From Adhaeribacter soli (GTDB lineage: Bacteria > Bacteroidota > Bacteroidia > Cytophagales > Hymenobacteraceae), in assembly GCF_008727925.1 (NCBI RefSeq), contig NZ_VTWT01000008.1, positions 145,427 to 209,426 of the forward strand: 64,000 nucleotides of DNA, in the 5' to 3' direction. Positions 1 to 8,011 of this stretch are shown one piece after another. The position numbers and the translations under genes are program-made. Numbering within the stretch: the stretch's first letter is position 1; the number at the start of each line of letters is the position of its first letter. The notes beneath the pieces are model-generated. The model saw nothing but the letters and a program-made list of their open reading frames with translations. It made no database searches and was not told where the DNA came from.

Positions 1-56
1 AATTACTGAAATTGATCGACCGGAAATTCTCCTGAACAGAAATTGCCTAAAACAGA

Positions 57-89
57 AAGCCGCTCCGCAAGAAGCGGCTTTTTTGTTTT
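57..89 (+). terminator. Rho-independent terminator of a gene left of the window
   Basis: An 8-bp stem (57-64 with 73-80, AAGCCGCT / AGCGGCTT) and an 8-nt loop are followed by TTTTGTTTT. The T-tract lies on the right, so it should end a plus-strand gene lying outside the window. Confidence 0.7.
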
Positions 90-285
90 ACAGAAACCCG
101 GAAGCTTTCTCTATTCTTTGAGCAAAAAACGGTAGCCTTCACGCTAAAAAGCCGGTCATTCTGAGCGTGGATAATTCCGGCTTAAAATTTCGCAAGGTTA
201 CGACGACATAAAATGTTTGCCGTGGCCGGTGTCCTCACCGGTCACCATGCTGCCGTTGCCATTCCTGCTTTTTTACCGGCAGTGC

Positions 286-605
286 ACAAGTCTGTGCGCC
301 ACCTACGGTATATACACATCTCCTTTTTCCAATGTAAAAGGCTTGGTCTTTGGCATTTTCGAATAAACTTTCACCTCGGTCTGTGCCCTCACAGACCGAA
401 GCACTGTAATTAAAGGTTAAAAAGCTACCTGCTCATTAATGCATAATAAATGCTTTGCCCGGAAATGGCGGAATTTCGCACTTCTCTTAGTTTAGATAGC
501 AAAACCACTGCTAATTTTAAGGCCTCTGCTTCGGTCTGTGGGGGCACAGACCGAGGTGATGGAGGTTTTTAAAGATGTGTATGTGCCCTAGGTGCGCCAC
601 AGACC
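286..605. repeat. Nested inverted-repeat element of about 320 bp
   Basis: The outer arms (about 290-325 and 570-605) contain related words such as GTCTGTG, GCGCCACCTA and TACACATCT in inverted orientation. The inner arms (about 374-404 and 528-559) are near-perfect inverted copies built on CGGTCTGTG / CACAGACCG, and each inner arm is itself a hairpin. It resembles a degenerate palindromic element with no coding capacity. Confidence 0.5.
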
Positions 606-652
606 TTGGTTATTTTTCTGCCAGTTTTATAAAATATGTCATGGGTAGCTTC

Positions 653-716
653 AGCGAAGGACCTTGTCGGAATTTAGTAGTATGCCCTCTACTCAGAGCC
701 GACGAGGTCCTTCGCT
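653..716. repeat. 18-bp inverted repeat (AGCGAAGGACCT family)
   Basis: The arms 653-670 and 699-716 pair over 18 bp with one mismatch around a 28-nt loop. The word AGCGAAG(G)ACC next to CAGGATGACGCAATAA is related to the element at 36371-36508, suggesting one dispersed family. Confidence 0.6.
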
Positions 717-953
717 GTGCTCAGGATGACGCAATAAATTGGCTTAGCCTGACTAATAGGGTCAATAGATCCGCTAGAGCGATCTTTTAATTTAGCATAA
801 GACGACCCTGCTCGCAATCTTTGCGCAATCCCATCCTGGTATCAGATTTTTCCTATTCCCGTTTTTATGCCCTTCGTAAGAAGAAGAAACAAAACCCCGG
901 CATGCTACCGGGTACGCAACTTCAACCGCAAAAAAATGATAGGAGAACTACTT

Positions 954-1352
954 ATGAAACGATGGATCCTCTTTACCCTGCTCATTCTTTTCAGCTTTGC
1001 CCACCTACCCTCTGAAAGCACAGCCTCAGCGAGGGACCGGGACCGTGGCGGCAACGCGACCATGAAAATGAAAGCCAGCAAACGCAGCAAGTACACGGCC
1101 AAGATGCGCCGGCAGCAGGACAAAGACCGCAAAAAACACTTAGCCGATATCCGGAAATCGCAGCCGAAGAAGAAAGGCAGCGCTTCGGTGCAGACAGCAT
1201 CAAAACAGCAGGCAACAGCACCAACACAGGAAAGAGTACCGAAACCGGAAGTAACGCCTGTTCAGGAGGCGGCACCGGTGCAGGAAGCAACACCGGTTCA
1301 GGAAACGACACCCGTTCAGGAAACAGCGCCGGTAACGCCGGAAGAACAATAA
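954..1352 (+). CDS. Small secreted basic protein with PVQE repeats
   Basis: This gene encodes 132 residues. The ATG at 954 is preferred because it follows AGGAG (about 942) and begins a clean signal peptide (MKRWILFTLLILFSFAHL); a longer frame from 867 would bury it. After the signal peptide comes a Lys/Arg/Gln-rich stretch, then a low-complexity tail of near-identical PVQE(A/T)(A/T) units ending in TPEEQ. No enzymatic domain is visible. It is probably a periplasmic or surface protein of unknown role. It converges with the rodA operon and shares a bidirectional terminator with it. Confidence 0.65.
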   Translation: MKRWILFTLLILFSFAHLPSESTASARDRDRGGNATMKMKASKRSKYTAKMRRQQDKDRKKHLADIRKSQPKKKGSASVQTASKQQATAPTQERVPKPEVTPVQEAAPVQEATPVQETTPVQETAPVTPEEQ

Positions 1353-1373
1353 TTTAACGAACTCAATTAGACT

Positions 1374-1410
1374 GAAACGGACTTTCTGAAAAGAGAGCCC
1401 GTTTTTTATT
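1374..1410. terminator. Bidirectional terminator between convergent genes
   Basis: An imperfect stem pairs ACGG-CTTTCT (about 1377-1387) with AGAGAG-CCGT (about 1391-1402). A T-run follows to the right and an A-rich start lies to the left, so it could serve the plus-strand secreted protein gene and the minus-strand gene near 1406. Confidence 0.5.
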
Positions 1411-1606
1411 TGAGCTTGCGTAGCAGCCGGCCTACAATTATCCGTGTTTTACCGTCTTCGAACTGCACCAGCATGCTGCCGTTTTTGCCCCGGATGCATT
1501 TACCGGCTTCGGTACGCACGGCCCGGCATTTTGCTTTGCGCAAAGTTGCATCCGTATGCCGGTCGCCGAGGTAGTAATATTCCCAAACGGTAGCCAAAAG
1601 CAGCAA
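1406..1606 (-). CDS. Possible small membrane-anchored protein after rodA
   Basis: This is an open frame running just downstream of rodA. It has an N-terminal hydrophobic stretch (FLLLLATVW) followed by a basic, Cys-containing segment (KCRAVRTEAGKCIRG) and a C-terminal part reading MLVQFEDGKTRIIVGRLL. The only ATG lies at 1699, inside rodA. A TTG at 1606, close to the rodA stop, is a more natural start and would make about 66 residues. Nothing identifies its family. It may be translationally coupled to rodA or may be spurious. Confidence 0.35.
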   Translation of the reverse strand: MLLLATVWEYYYLGDRHTDATLRKAKCRAVRTEAGKCIRGKNGSMLVQFEDGKTRIIVGRLLRKLK

Positions 1607-1610
1607 AAAA

Positions 1611-2882
1611 CTAGCGGGTAAGGTCCATTTTCCGGTTCGAATCGATGGATAGCAGAATGAAAAGCAGGATGGTGAACGACCAGAGCGAGGAGCCGCCATA
1701 ACTGAAGAACGGCAGCGGAATACCCACTACCGGCGCCAGGCCGATGGTCATGCCCACGTTTACCAGGAAGTGAAAGAAAATTATGGAAGCCACGCAGTAG
1801 CCGTACGTTCGGCCAAAAACCGATTTCTGCCGCTCCGCAATTTTCACGATCCGCAAGAGCAGGAGAATGAACAGGGCAATTACTACCACGCTCCCGATCC
1901 AGCCGTGTTCTTCGCCGATGGTGCAGAAAATAAAATCGGTACTCTGCTCAGGCACAAAGTCGAATTTGGTTTGCGTACCTTCCAGAAAACCTTTGCCGGT
2001 AAACCCGCCCGAACCAATGGCAATTTTCGATTGCGTTACGTTCCAGCCGAAACCGCGCGGGTCGGCTTCCGGGCTTATCAGGGCCTTGATCCGGTTCTGC
2101 TGGTGTTCCTGCAACACATTGTTCACGAAGAAATCCACGCTGAAGATCATCCCGATAATAAGCCCGTAGATCAGCGTGATCATGGGCCACTTCCGGAAAA
2201 AGATGCGTTGGTTTGCCCAAAGCCAGAGCCCGAGCAGCACCGTGATTACGGCCACCAGGTAAAGCTTCGGAAACAAGAGCGTCAGAATAAAAATAGCTAC
2301 CGACACGGCACCGATAATGAGAATAAGCGGCGACATGCCTTCGCGGAAATAAGCCAGCAAAAATGCTCCGAAAACCAGCGCCGAACCCGTTTCGTTCTGC
2401 ATCATGATAATGAGCGGCGGCAGCAAGGTAAGGCCCACCAGTTTAAAGTGATCCTGCAGGTTCTGGTTCTGTAAGTTGGCCGTACTCAGGAATTTCGAAA
2501 CAGCCAGCGCGGTGGCAAACTTGGCAAACTCGGCCGGCTGTAGCCTGACCGGCCCGAGCACGAGCCAGCTTCGGGAACCCTTTACCGGATCGGCCAGCAC
2601 CAGCGTAGCCAGCAAAAGCAGGATCATAAACCCGTAAATAAGGTAGGCCAGCGAATCGTAAGCTTTATGGTCAATTACCAGGATCATGATCATCAGCACC
2701 ACCCCCGTACCGATCCAGGCCAGCTGCTTTCCGGAGTTAATGTCCCAGCTGAAAATATTGATCACGTGGTCGGGGCTGTAAACGGCGGCATACACGTTCA
2801 TCCAGCCTAGGCCCACCATTAAAAAATAAAGCAGCACGGTAGGCCAGTCCAGGTTTTGCGTAAGTTTTTTGGGTCGCATCAT
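1611..2882 (-). CDS. rodA: Rod shape-determining protein RodA (SEDS peptidoglycan polymerase)
   Basis: RodA polymerises lipid II into glycan strands during cell elongation, working with its transpeptidase partner PBP2 in the inner membrane. The 423-residue protein has about ten hydrophobic segments and the SEDS signatures: GSRSWL followed by LQPAEFAKF (102-122), FVPEQSTDFIF (309-319) with the presumed essential Asp316, and VGIPLPFFSYGGSSL near 386-400. Two adjacent ATGs lie at the start; the first is used here. It lies directly downstream of mrdA with a 5-nt gap, in the order mreB-mreC-mreD-mrdA-rodA. Length and motifs are normal, so the call is firm. Confidence 0.96.
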   Translation of the reverse strand: MMRPKKLTQNLDWPTVLLYFLMVGLGWMNVYAAVYSPDHVINIFSWDINSGKQLAWIGTGVVLMIMILVIDHKAYDSLAYLIYGFMILLLLATLVLADPVKGSRSWLVLGPVRLQPAEFAKFATALAVSKFLSTANLQNQNLQDHFKLVGLTLLPPLIIMMQNETGSALVFGAFLLAYFREGMSPLILIIGAVSVAIFILTLLFPKLYLVAVITVLLGLWLWANQRIFFRKWPMITLIYGLIIGMIFSVDFFVNNVLQEHQQNRIKALISPEADPRGFGWNVTQSKIAIGSGGFTGKGFLEGTQTKFDFVPEQSTDFIFCTIGEEHGWIGSVVVIALFILLLLRIVKIAERQKSVFGRTYGYCVASIIFFHFLVNVGMTIGLAPVVGIPLPFFSYGGSSLWSFTILLFILLSIDSNRKMDLTR

Positions 2883-2887
2883 ACCTT

Positions 2888-4726
2888 TTAGCGCTTTTTC
2901 TTTTTTGGTTTGAAATTACCGGCCAGCACCCAGTCTTCCCACCGTTTCCGCGGCGCCGAAATGGTATCGGTCAGGTATTTCTCGATCATGAGGCTGGCCA
3001 GCGGAGCCGCCGAAACGCCCCCGAAACCGGCATTCTCCACGTACACGGCAATGGCAATTTTCGGATTCTCGCGGGGCGCAAAGGCCACAAAAACCGCGTG
3101 GTCGTCGCCGTGCGGGTTCTCCGAGGTTCCTGTTTTTCCGCAAACCGTAATGCCCACGTGCGCCAGCTTTGCGTAAAATCCTGTTCCCTTGGCTACTACG
3201 TCATCCATGGCATCGATCACCGGTTCAAAATGTTTCTGATCTACCGAGGTATAATGTTTTACCTGATATTTCGGCAAGGGCTTCCCGTTTTCGCCCACCG
3301 AGCGGACAATGTGCGGGGTAAAGTAAAAGCCCCGATTCGCAATAATGGCCATCAGATTCGCCATTTGCAAAGGGGTTGTGCCCAATTCCCCCTGCCCGAT
3401 ACTTACCGAATAAAAGTTGGAGTATTTCCAGCGGTTCTCGCCGTAATATTTATCGTAGAGTTTGCTCGTAGGAATGATGCCTTTCTTTTCGTTCGGCAAA
3501 TCGATTCCCAGTTTTGTGCCGAACCCGAAGGTCAGAATATGTTTGTTCCAGTTATCCAACCCAATTCTACTATCAATAAAGGTGTTCCGGGATTTGCCCT
3601 GGTTTATCTGATTGCGGAAAAGCTGGTAGAAATAAGGGTTGCAGGAATGTTTAATGGCAATCCTCAGGTTGGAAGGCGTTTCGTGGCCGTGAGAACATTT
3701 AATCAGCTTCTGGTTACACGGAAAACCGGTGTTTGCCGTAATCACGCCGTCCTGCATAGAAATAAGCGCCTGCACCAGCTTAAAAATGGAGCCCGGCGGA
3801 TAACTAGCCATGATTGGGCGGTTAAACAGGGTTTTGAGCGAATCGCGCTGTAGTGCGAGGTAATTCTTACCGAACTCCTTACCCGTAAGCAAATTCGGGT
3901 CATAGCCCGGCGCCGAAACATAGGAAAGGATCTCGCCGGTCGAAGGTTCAATGGCCACCACCGAACCGATCTTGCCTTTCATCAGCTTTTCGCCGTACTG
4001 CTGCAGCTCCAGATCGATGGTACTTACCAGGTTCTGGCCCGCTACCGAAAGGGTGTCGTATTCGCCGTCGCGGAAAGGGCCTTTGTCGATGCCGCGCACG
4101 TTCACCATCTTGTACTTCACGCCCCGCTTACCCATCAGGAACTGCTCGTACTCCGATTCTATGCCGCTGATACCTAAATATTCGCCGGGCAGGTATTTGC
4201 TGTATTTCGGGTTCTCTAATTTAGCCGGGCTGATCTCGCCAATATACCCTAAGGCATGGGCCAGGCTTTGGTGAGTATAGCCCCGAACGGTACGCGCATT
4301 GATGTAAAAACCCGGAAAATCGGACAGGTACTCCTGAATGGAAGCAAATTCCTGAGTAGATAAACGGGTAAGGAACGGCGAAGGCTTTACGTAGGAATAC
4401 GCTTTGGCCGTTTTCATTTTCTCCCGGAATTCTTCCAACGGAATGTTAAAGACCTTGCAGAAATGAAGCGTATCCGGATTTTTGGCTTCTTTGGGTACGA
4501 TCATCAGGTCGTAAACCGGCATGTTCTGCACCAGCAAACGGCCGTCGCGGTCGTAGATCAAACCCCGGAAAGGGTACTGGATAATTTTCTGAATGGCGTT
4601 ATTTTCCGCCGCCAGCTTATAACTGTTGTCAATTACCTGAATGTAAAACAGCTTCAGCGCGTAAACGGCAGCAACAGCCAGAAAAATGGCCTGTATAACG
4701 TATTTCCGATCTTCTAGATACTTCAT
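2888..4726 (-). CDS. mrdA: Penicillin-binding protein 2, elongation transpeptidase
   Basis: This is a class B penicillin-binding protein that cross-links peptidoglycan in the elongasome. A single N-terminal membrane segment (about 10-30) precedes a dimerisation/pedestal region containing RGLIYDRDGRLL. The transpeptidase domain has all three catalytic motifs: SIFK (Ser313-Lys316), SCN (361-363) and KTG (531-533). At 612 residues it has the usual size. The start overlaps the mreD stop by 4 nt, indicating translational coupling, and rodA follows immediately. The C-terminal tail is lysine-rich (PKKKKR). Confidence 0.96.
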   Translation of the reverse strand: MKYLEDRKYVIQAIFLAVAAVYALKLFYIQVIDNSYKLAAENNAIQKIIQYPFRGLIYDRDGRLLVQNMPVYDLMIVPKEAKNPDTLHFCKVFNIPLEEFREKMKTAKAYSYVKPSPFLTRLSTQEFASIQEYLSDFPGFYINARTVRGYTHQSLAHALGYIGEISPAKLENPKYSKYLPGEYLGISGIESEYEQFLMGKRGVKYKMVNVRGIDKGPFRDGEYDTLSVAGQNLVSTIDLELQQYGEKLMKGKIGSVVAIEPSTGEILSYVSAPGYDPNLLTGKEFGKNYLALQRDSLKTLFNRPIMASYPPGSIFKLVQALISMQDGVITANTGFPCNQKLIKCSHGHETPSNLRIAIKHSCNPYFYQLFRNQINQGKSRNTFIDSRIGLDNWNKHILTFGFGTKLGIDLPNEKKGIIPTSKLYDKYYGENRWKYSNFYSVSIGQGELGTTPLQMANLMAIIANRGFYFTPHIVRSVGENGKPLPKYQVKHYTSVDQKHFEPVIDAMDDVVAKGTGFYAKLAHVGITVCGKTGTSENPHGDDHAVFVAFAPRENPKIAIAVYVENAGFGGVSAAPLASLMIEKYLTDTISAPRKRWEDWVLAGNFKPKKKKR

Positions 4727-5244
4727 CTGGCAACCCGGCGCGCAGAGAAAAACAACAATTGCAGAATTACAACCACGGTAAAAGTAAACAAGCTGCTGGC
4801 CAACACCTTAAGTAACGTAAAACCTACCAGTTTAATGCCTCCCAGTTCCAGGAAAAACAGCAACAGATGGTGCAGCACGATCAGGATAAGGGCATAGGTA
4901 ATAAACCAGCGCCACCCCATCAGGTTCACGTTTACCGAATCGTTGGCATCGTAATCGTCGCGCGGCGTTAAAAACCGCAACACATACGGCCGGATGTAGG
5001 TGAGTAACACGCAGGCCCCGGCATGAATTCCCGCGGTATCAAAAAAAGTATCGATGGTAATGCCGGTAGTAAAACCCATGAGCATCAGAATTACGGGCGG
5101 CAGCTGAATGGGAAGAAACAACAGGAACGCCACATAAATAAAGCAGAAAGCCGTATTGAACAGCACCAGGTACTGAAACAGGAAGATCTGCAGCGCTACA
5201 AAAATAAAGAACTGAAACAAATGGCTGATGCCGAGCTTACTCAT
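4723..5244 (-). CDS. mreD: Rod shape-determining protein MreD
   Basis: The 173-residue protein has about five hydrophobic helices. Its identity rests on position between mreC and mrdA and on the MreD-like profile, including LPIQLPPVILMLMGFTTGI followed by the conserved FDTAGIHAGACVLLTYIRP. MreD is an inner-membrane member of the elongasome that contacts MreC. Its start overlaps the mreC stop by 8 nt and its end overlaps mrdA by 4 nt, so translation is probably coupled. MreD is poorly conserved in sequence, so context carries much of the call. Confidence 0.9.
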   Translation of the reverse strand: MSKLGISHLFQFFIFVALQIFLFQYLVLFNTAFCFIYVAFLLFLPIQLPPVILMLMGFTTGITIDTFFDTAGIHAGACVLLTYIRPYVLRFLTPRDDYDANDSVNVNLMGWRWFITYALILIVLHHLLLFFLELGGIKLVGFTLLKVLASSLFTFTVVVILQLLFFSARRVAR

Positions 5245-6103
5245 CTTCCCCTCCTTTCACCAGGTTTTCCAAAGAATCGCGCTCTGCCTGCCGGGCATTA
5301 TCGATCACGTACACAAAGTTGAGGCGGGTAAAGGGCACCGCCAGCCTTACTTTTATGGTAAAAAAGCTTTTATCCGATTCCTTCTTCACCGAAATTACCC
5401 GTCCGATCATGATGCCTTCCGGAAACAGAGAGTTATACCCGGAAGTAATGACCGTATCGCCTTTAAACACCTTTACGTGCAGCGGTACATAATCCAGCGA
5501 AGCCGTAAGTTCATCGTCGGTGGGGCTCCATTTAACAGTACCGAAGGTGCCATCGCGCTTTAACTTGGCCGATACCAGGGCTTTGGAGTGCAGCACCGAA
5601 GTTACAATGCTGTAATTGGCCGAAACGCTCTTAACCCTTCCCGCTACGCCTTCGGGCGCTACCACGCCCATTCCGGCCCGGATACCGTCCTTTTTACCCA
5701 CGTTCAGGGTAAAGTAGTTTTCGCGTAAGCGGAAGGAATTCTTGATAACCTTAGCGCCGATAAATTTGTAAGGAATAGGCTGGTTCAGGGAGTCCGGTTT
5801 TACCAGCACACTGTCTACCCGGCCAAAGGTAGTGTCTTCGGCCAGTTGGCGCTGCCGGAACAGGTCTTCTTTCAGGTGCGCGTTTTCCCGCACCAAAGCC
5901 TGGTTAACCGGAATCAAACGGAAGTAATCGGTTACGTTGCTTTGCATTTCCAGCACTTTTCCCACGTAGGTATTGGCCGAATTATAAAAAGCGGCGTTTT
6001 GGTACGAATTGTTCTGCACCAGCAGGTAAATGCTGAATGCCTCGAGGATCAGGAATACCAGAAAAGCCCGATAGCGGTAAATAAATGCAAATAAATTCCG
6101 CAT
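5237..6103 (-). CDS. mreC: Rod shape-determining protein MreC
   Basis: MreC is a bitopic protein that organises the periplasmic side of the elongation machinery and regulates PBP2. The 288 residues comprise one N-terminal transmembrane helix (about 11-30), a coiled-coil-like segment (about 60-95) and a beta-rich domain with the family words GKKDGIRAGMGVVAPEGVAGRV and DTVITSGYNSLFPEGIMIGRV. It starts 10 nt after mreB and overlaps mreD. Length and architecture are typical. Confidence 0.95.
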   Translation of the reverse strand: MRNLFAFIYRYRAFLVFLILEAFSIYLLVQNNSYQNAAFYNSANTYVGKVLEMQSNVTDYFRLIPVNQALVRENAHLKEDLFRQRQLAEDTTFGRVDSVLVKPDSLNQPIPYKFIGAKVIKNSFRLRENYFTLNVGKKDGIRAGMGVVAPEGVAGRVKSVSANYSIVTSVLHSKALVSAKLKRDGTFGTVKWSPTDDELTASLDYVPLHVKVFKGDTVITSGYNSLFPEGIMIGRVISVKKESDKSFFTIKVRLAVPFTRLNFVYVIDNARQAERDSLENLVKGGEDE

Positions 6104-6113
6104 TCAGAGCTGC

Positions 6114-7139
6114 TTAGGTCAGCAGTACGTTTTTAAAACCTTCAATATTTTTAATGGCCGTACCCGTACCCCGCACCACGGCGCGCAACGGATCTTCGGC
6201 AATGTGGATCGGCAGTTTGGTTTTAACCGCTAAACGACGGTCGAGGCCGCGAAGCAAGGCGCCGCCACCGGTCAGGTGGATCCCGTTGTCGTAAATATCG
6301 GCGGAAAGCTCCGGCGGCGCTACTTCCAGCGCTTTCAGAACGGCTTCCTCAATTTTAGAAACCGATTTATCGAGGGCAATAGCAATCTCCTGGTAAGAAA
6401 CTTTAATTACTTTCGGAATACCGGTCATTAAGTCGCGGCCTCGGATCTCGTAATCGGCCGGCGGGTTTTCCAGGTCGCTCAGGGCCGCACCTACTTCAAT
6501 TTTAATTTTTTCGGCAGAACGTTCCCCGATGAGCAGGTTGTGCTGGCGGCGCATATGGTCCAGAATATCCTGGTTAAAAACGTCGCCGGCAGTTTTAATG
6601 GACTGGTCGCAAACAATGCCGGAAAGCGCGATTACGGCAATTTCGGTCGTTCCGCCCCCGATATCCACGATCATGGAGCCGATCGGCTGTTCCACGTCGA
6701 TGCCGATACCAATGGCGGCGGCCATCGGCTCCTGGATCATCCAGACCTCTTTGGCGCCGGCGTGCTCGGCCGAGTCGCGTACCGCCCGTTTTTCAACCTC
6801 GGTAATGCCCGAAGGAATGCAAATTACCATGCGGTGCGATGGCTGGAAGAAACGGCTGCCGGTATCGATCATCTTGATCATGCCCCGGATCATTTCTTCG
6901 GCCGCGTGGAAATCGGCAATTACCCCGTCTTTTAGCGGGCGGATGGTTCTGATATTGTCGTGGGTTTTTTCGTGCATCTGCATCGCCTGCCGTCCCACGG
7001 CCAACACCTTGTTCGAAATCCGGTCTTTGGCTATAATGGATGGCTCGTCGACTACAATTTTATCGTTATGAATGATCAGGGTATTGGCCGTACCCAAATC
7101 TATCGCTATATCGGAAGTAAGAAAATTGAAGAATCCCAT
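6114..7139 (-). CDS. mreB: Rod shape-determining protein MreB (bacterial actin)
   Basis: MreB is an actin-like ATPase forming membrane-associated filaments that guide sidewall synthesis. The 341-residue protein starts MGFFNFLTSDIAIDLGTANTLI, carrying the phosphate-1 loop (DLGTANT). It also has the phosphate-2 region IVDIGGGTTEIAVI and the adenosine region LTGGGALLRGLD. It is the promoter-proximal gene of the five-gene elongation operon. The roughly 300 nt upstream, shared with the divergent gene at 7436, should hold its promoter, although no strong match with correct spacing was found. Confidence 0.97.
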   Translation of the reverse strand: MGFFNFLTSDIAIDLGTANTLIIHNDKIVVDEPSIIAKDRISNKVLAVGRQAMQMHEKTHDNIRTIRPLKDGVIADFHAAEEMIRGMIKMIDTGSRFFQPSHRMVICIPSGITEVEKRAVRDSAEHAGAKEVWMIQEPMAAAIGIGIDVEQPIGSMIVDIGGGTTEIAVIALSGIVCDQSIKTAGDVFNQDILDHMRRQHNLLIGERSAEKIKIEVGAALSDLENPPADYEIRGRDLMTGIPKVIKVSYQEIAIALDKSVSKIEEAVLKALEVAPPELSADIYDNGIHLTGGGALLRGLDRRLAVKTKLPIHIAEDPLRAVVRGTGTAIKNIEGFKNVLLT

Positions 7140-7435
7140 TTAATTTGGTCTTTAACAACACAGAATTAAAGCAAAAAGCTAAAACCCCGTATTTATCCGG
7201 TGCAAAAATAAGCAAATTCCCTGAATTTCGGAGTGCTATTTTCAATTACCTTTACAGGCATTCCCTTAAACTACATCCTGAAAAAGTTCAGCAACTAACC
7301 CGCCGGGCCCGGCACCGCAACACAACTTGGCCTTAGCCTTACAGCAAGCTAAACCAAATTGAAAAATATTTATAATACCGGACCGGAACCCAGAACAAAT
7401 TCAGCTATTAATTGTACTTTTGTTAAAACTAAATT

Positions 7436-7852
7436 ATGGTGCAAACGCTCGATTATACTTTACAGGAGTACCGGCAGGATCTAGGCATCATTTTTTTCCG
7501 TTGGCTGATGCCTGCAGACACCGAACAACTGATAACCGGCTACACGCAAGTACTGGAAACCACCGACTTCGACACGACCCACTGCTGGCTTTTCGATACC
7601 CGCCGCCGCGGCCCGGCTACGGCAGAAGCCGAAAGCTGGTATTTTCAAACGTATATTCCCAGACTGGTTTCGCTGCTGCAAAAGCCGCATTACATTGCCG
7701 TACTGCACACCCCCACGCATTTTATTCACTTGCGCGACGTGATTGGTTTCGACATCTTCCTGAAACACACCAAAGGCACCCTGCTAACCATGGAGTTCTT
7801 CGAATCGGAACAAAAAGCTGTGGAATGGCTAAAGGCCACGCAGGAGGCATAG
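7436..7852 (+). CDS. STAS/SEC14-like protein of unknown function
   Basis: This is a soluble 138-residue protein with no signal peptide or membrane segment. It starts with alternating beta-like segments (LDYTLQEYRQDLGIIFFRWL), continues with a central CWLFDTRRRG strand-loop, and ends FFESEQKAVEWLKAT. The same pattern, including the terminal F-xxxExAxxWL helix, occurs in three proteins at 61974, 62437 and 63220, so the four form one paralogous family. The fold resembles the STAS/SpoIIAA-like group, where related proteins act as anti-sigma antagonists or lipid-binding regulators; that role is not shown here. It is divergent from mreB. Confidence 0.75.
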   Translation: MVQTLDYTLQEYRQDLGIIFFRWLMPADTEQLITGYTQVLETTDFDTTHCWLFDTRRRGPATAEAESWYFQTYIPRLVSLLQKPHYIAVLHTPTHFIHLRDVIGFDIFLKHTKGTLLTMEFFESEQKAVEWLKATQEA

Positions 7853-7884
7853 ATTTTCCATAAACAGTATAGAAATTCAAAAAA

Positions 7885-7926
7885 AAAGTAAAGCCGCTTC
7901 GGAATACCCGGAGCGGCTTTACTTTT
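7885..7926 (+). terminator. Terminator of the STAS-like gene
   Basis: A long stem (AGTAAAGCCGCTTCGG with CCGGAGCGGCTTTACT, 5-nt loop) is followed by TTTTT. It lies just after the stop at 7852 and can also function on the minus strand because of the A-run on its left. Confidence 0.8.
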
Positions 7927-7952
7927 TCAGCTGAAATGGTAGCGTTTTCAGA

Positions 7953-7990
7953 TAAAAACCTCCCATGCCTCAGAGACTTGGGAGGTTTAA
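7953..7990 (-). terminator. Terminator of purH
   Basis: The stem AAACCTCCC (7956-7964) pairs with GGGAGGTTT (7980-7988) around a 15-nt loop. On the minus strand it is followed by TTTTTATC and lies about 25 nt beyond the purH stop. Confidence 0.7.
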
Positions 7991-8011
7991 AGAATTGTAA
8001 TTCAGAAAGAA

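Larger units (their letters stand above)
90..953. other. Palindrome-rich non-coding stretch
   Basis: No convincing gene is seen here. Open frames are short, have no recognisable domains and overlap palindromes. The stretch holds a CCGGTG-tcct-CACCGG hairpin near 226-243, a nested inverted element (about 286-605) and an 18-bp inverted repeat (653-716), each listed separately. Confidence 0.6.

Noticed and set aside
90..953. Several open frames of 60-75 codons in the left-edge region
   Set aside because: They run through palindromes, have low-complexity or Cys/Arg-rich translations, and show no domain, signal peptide or good start; not called as genes.
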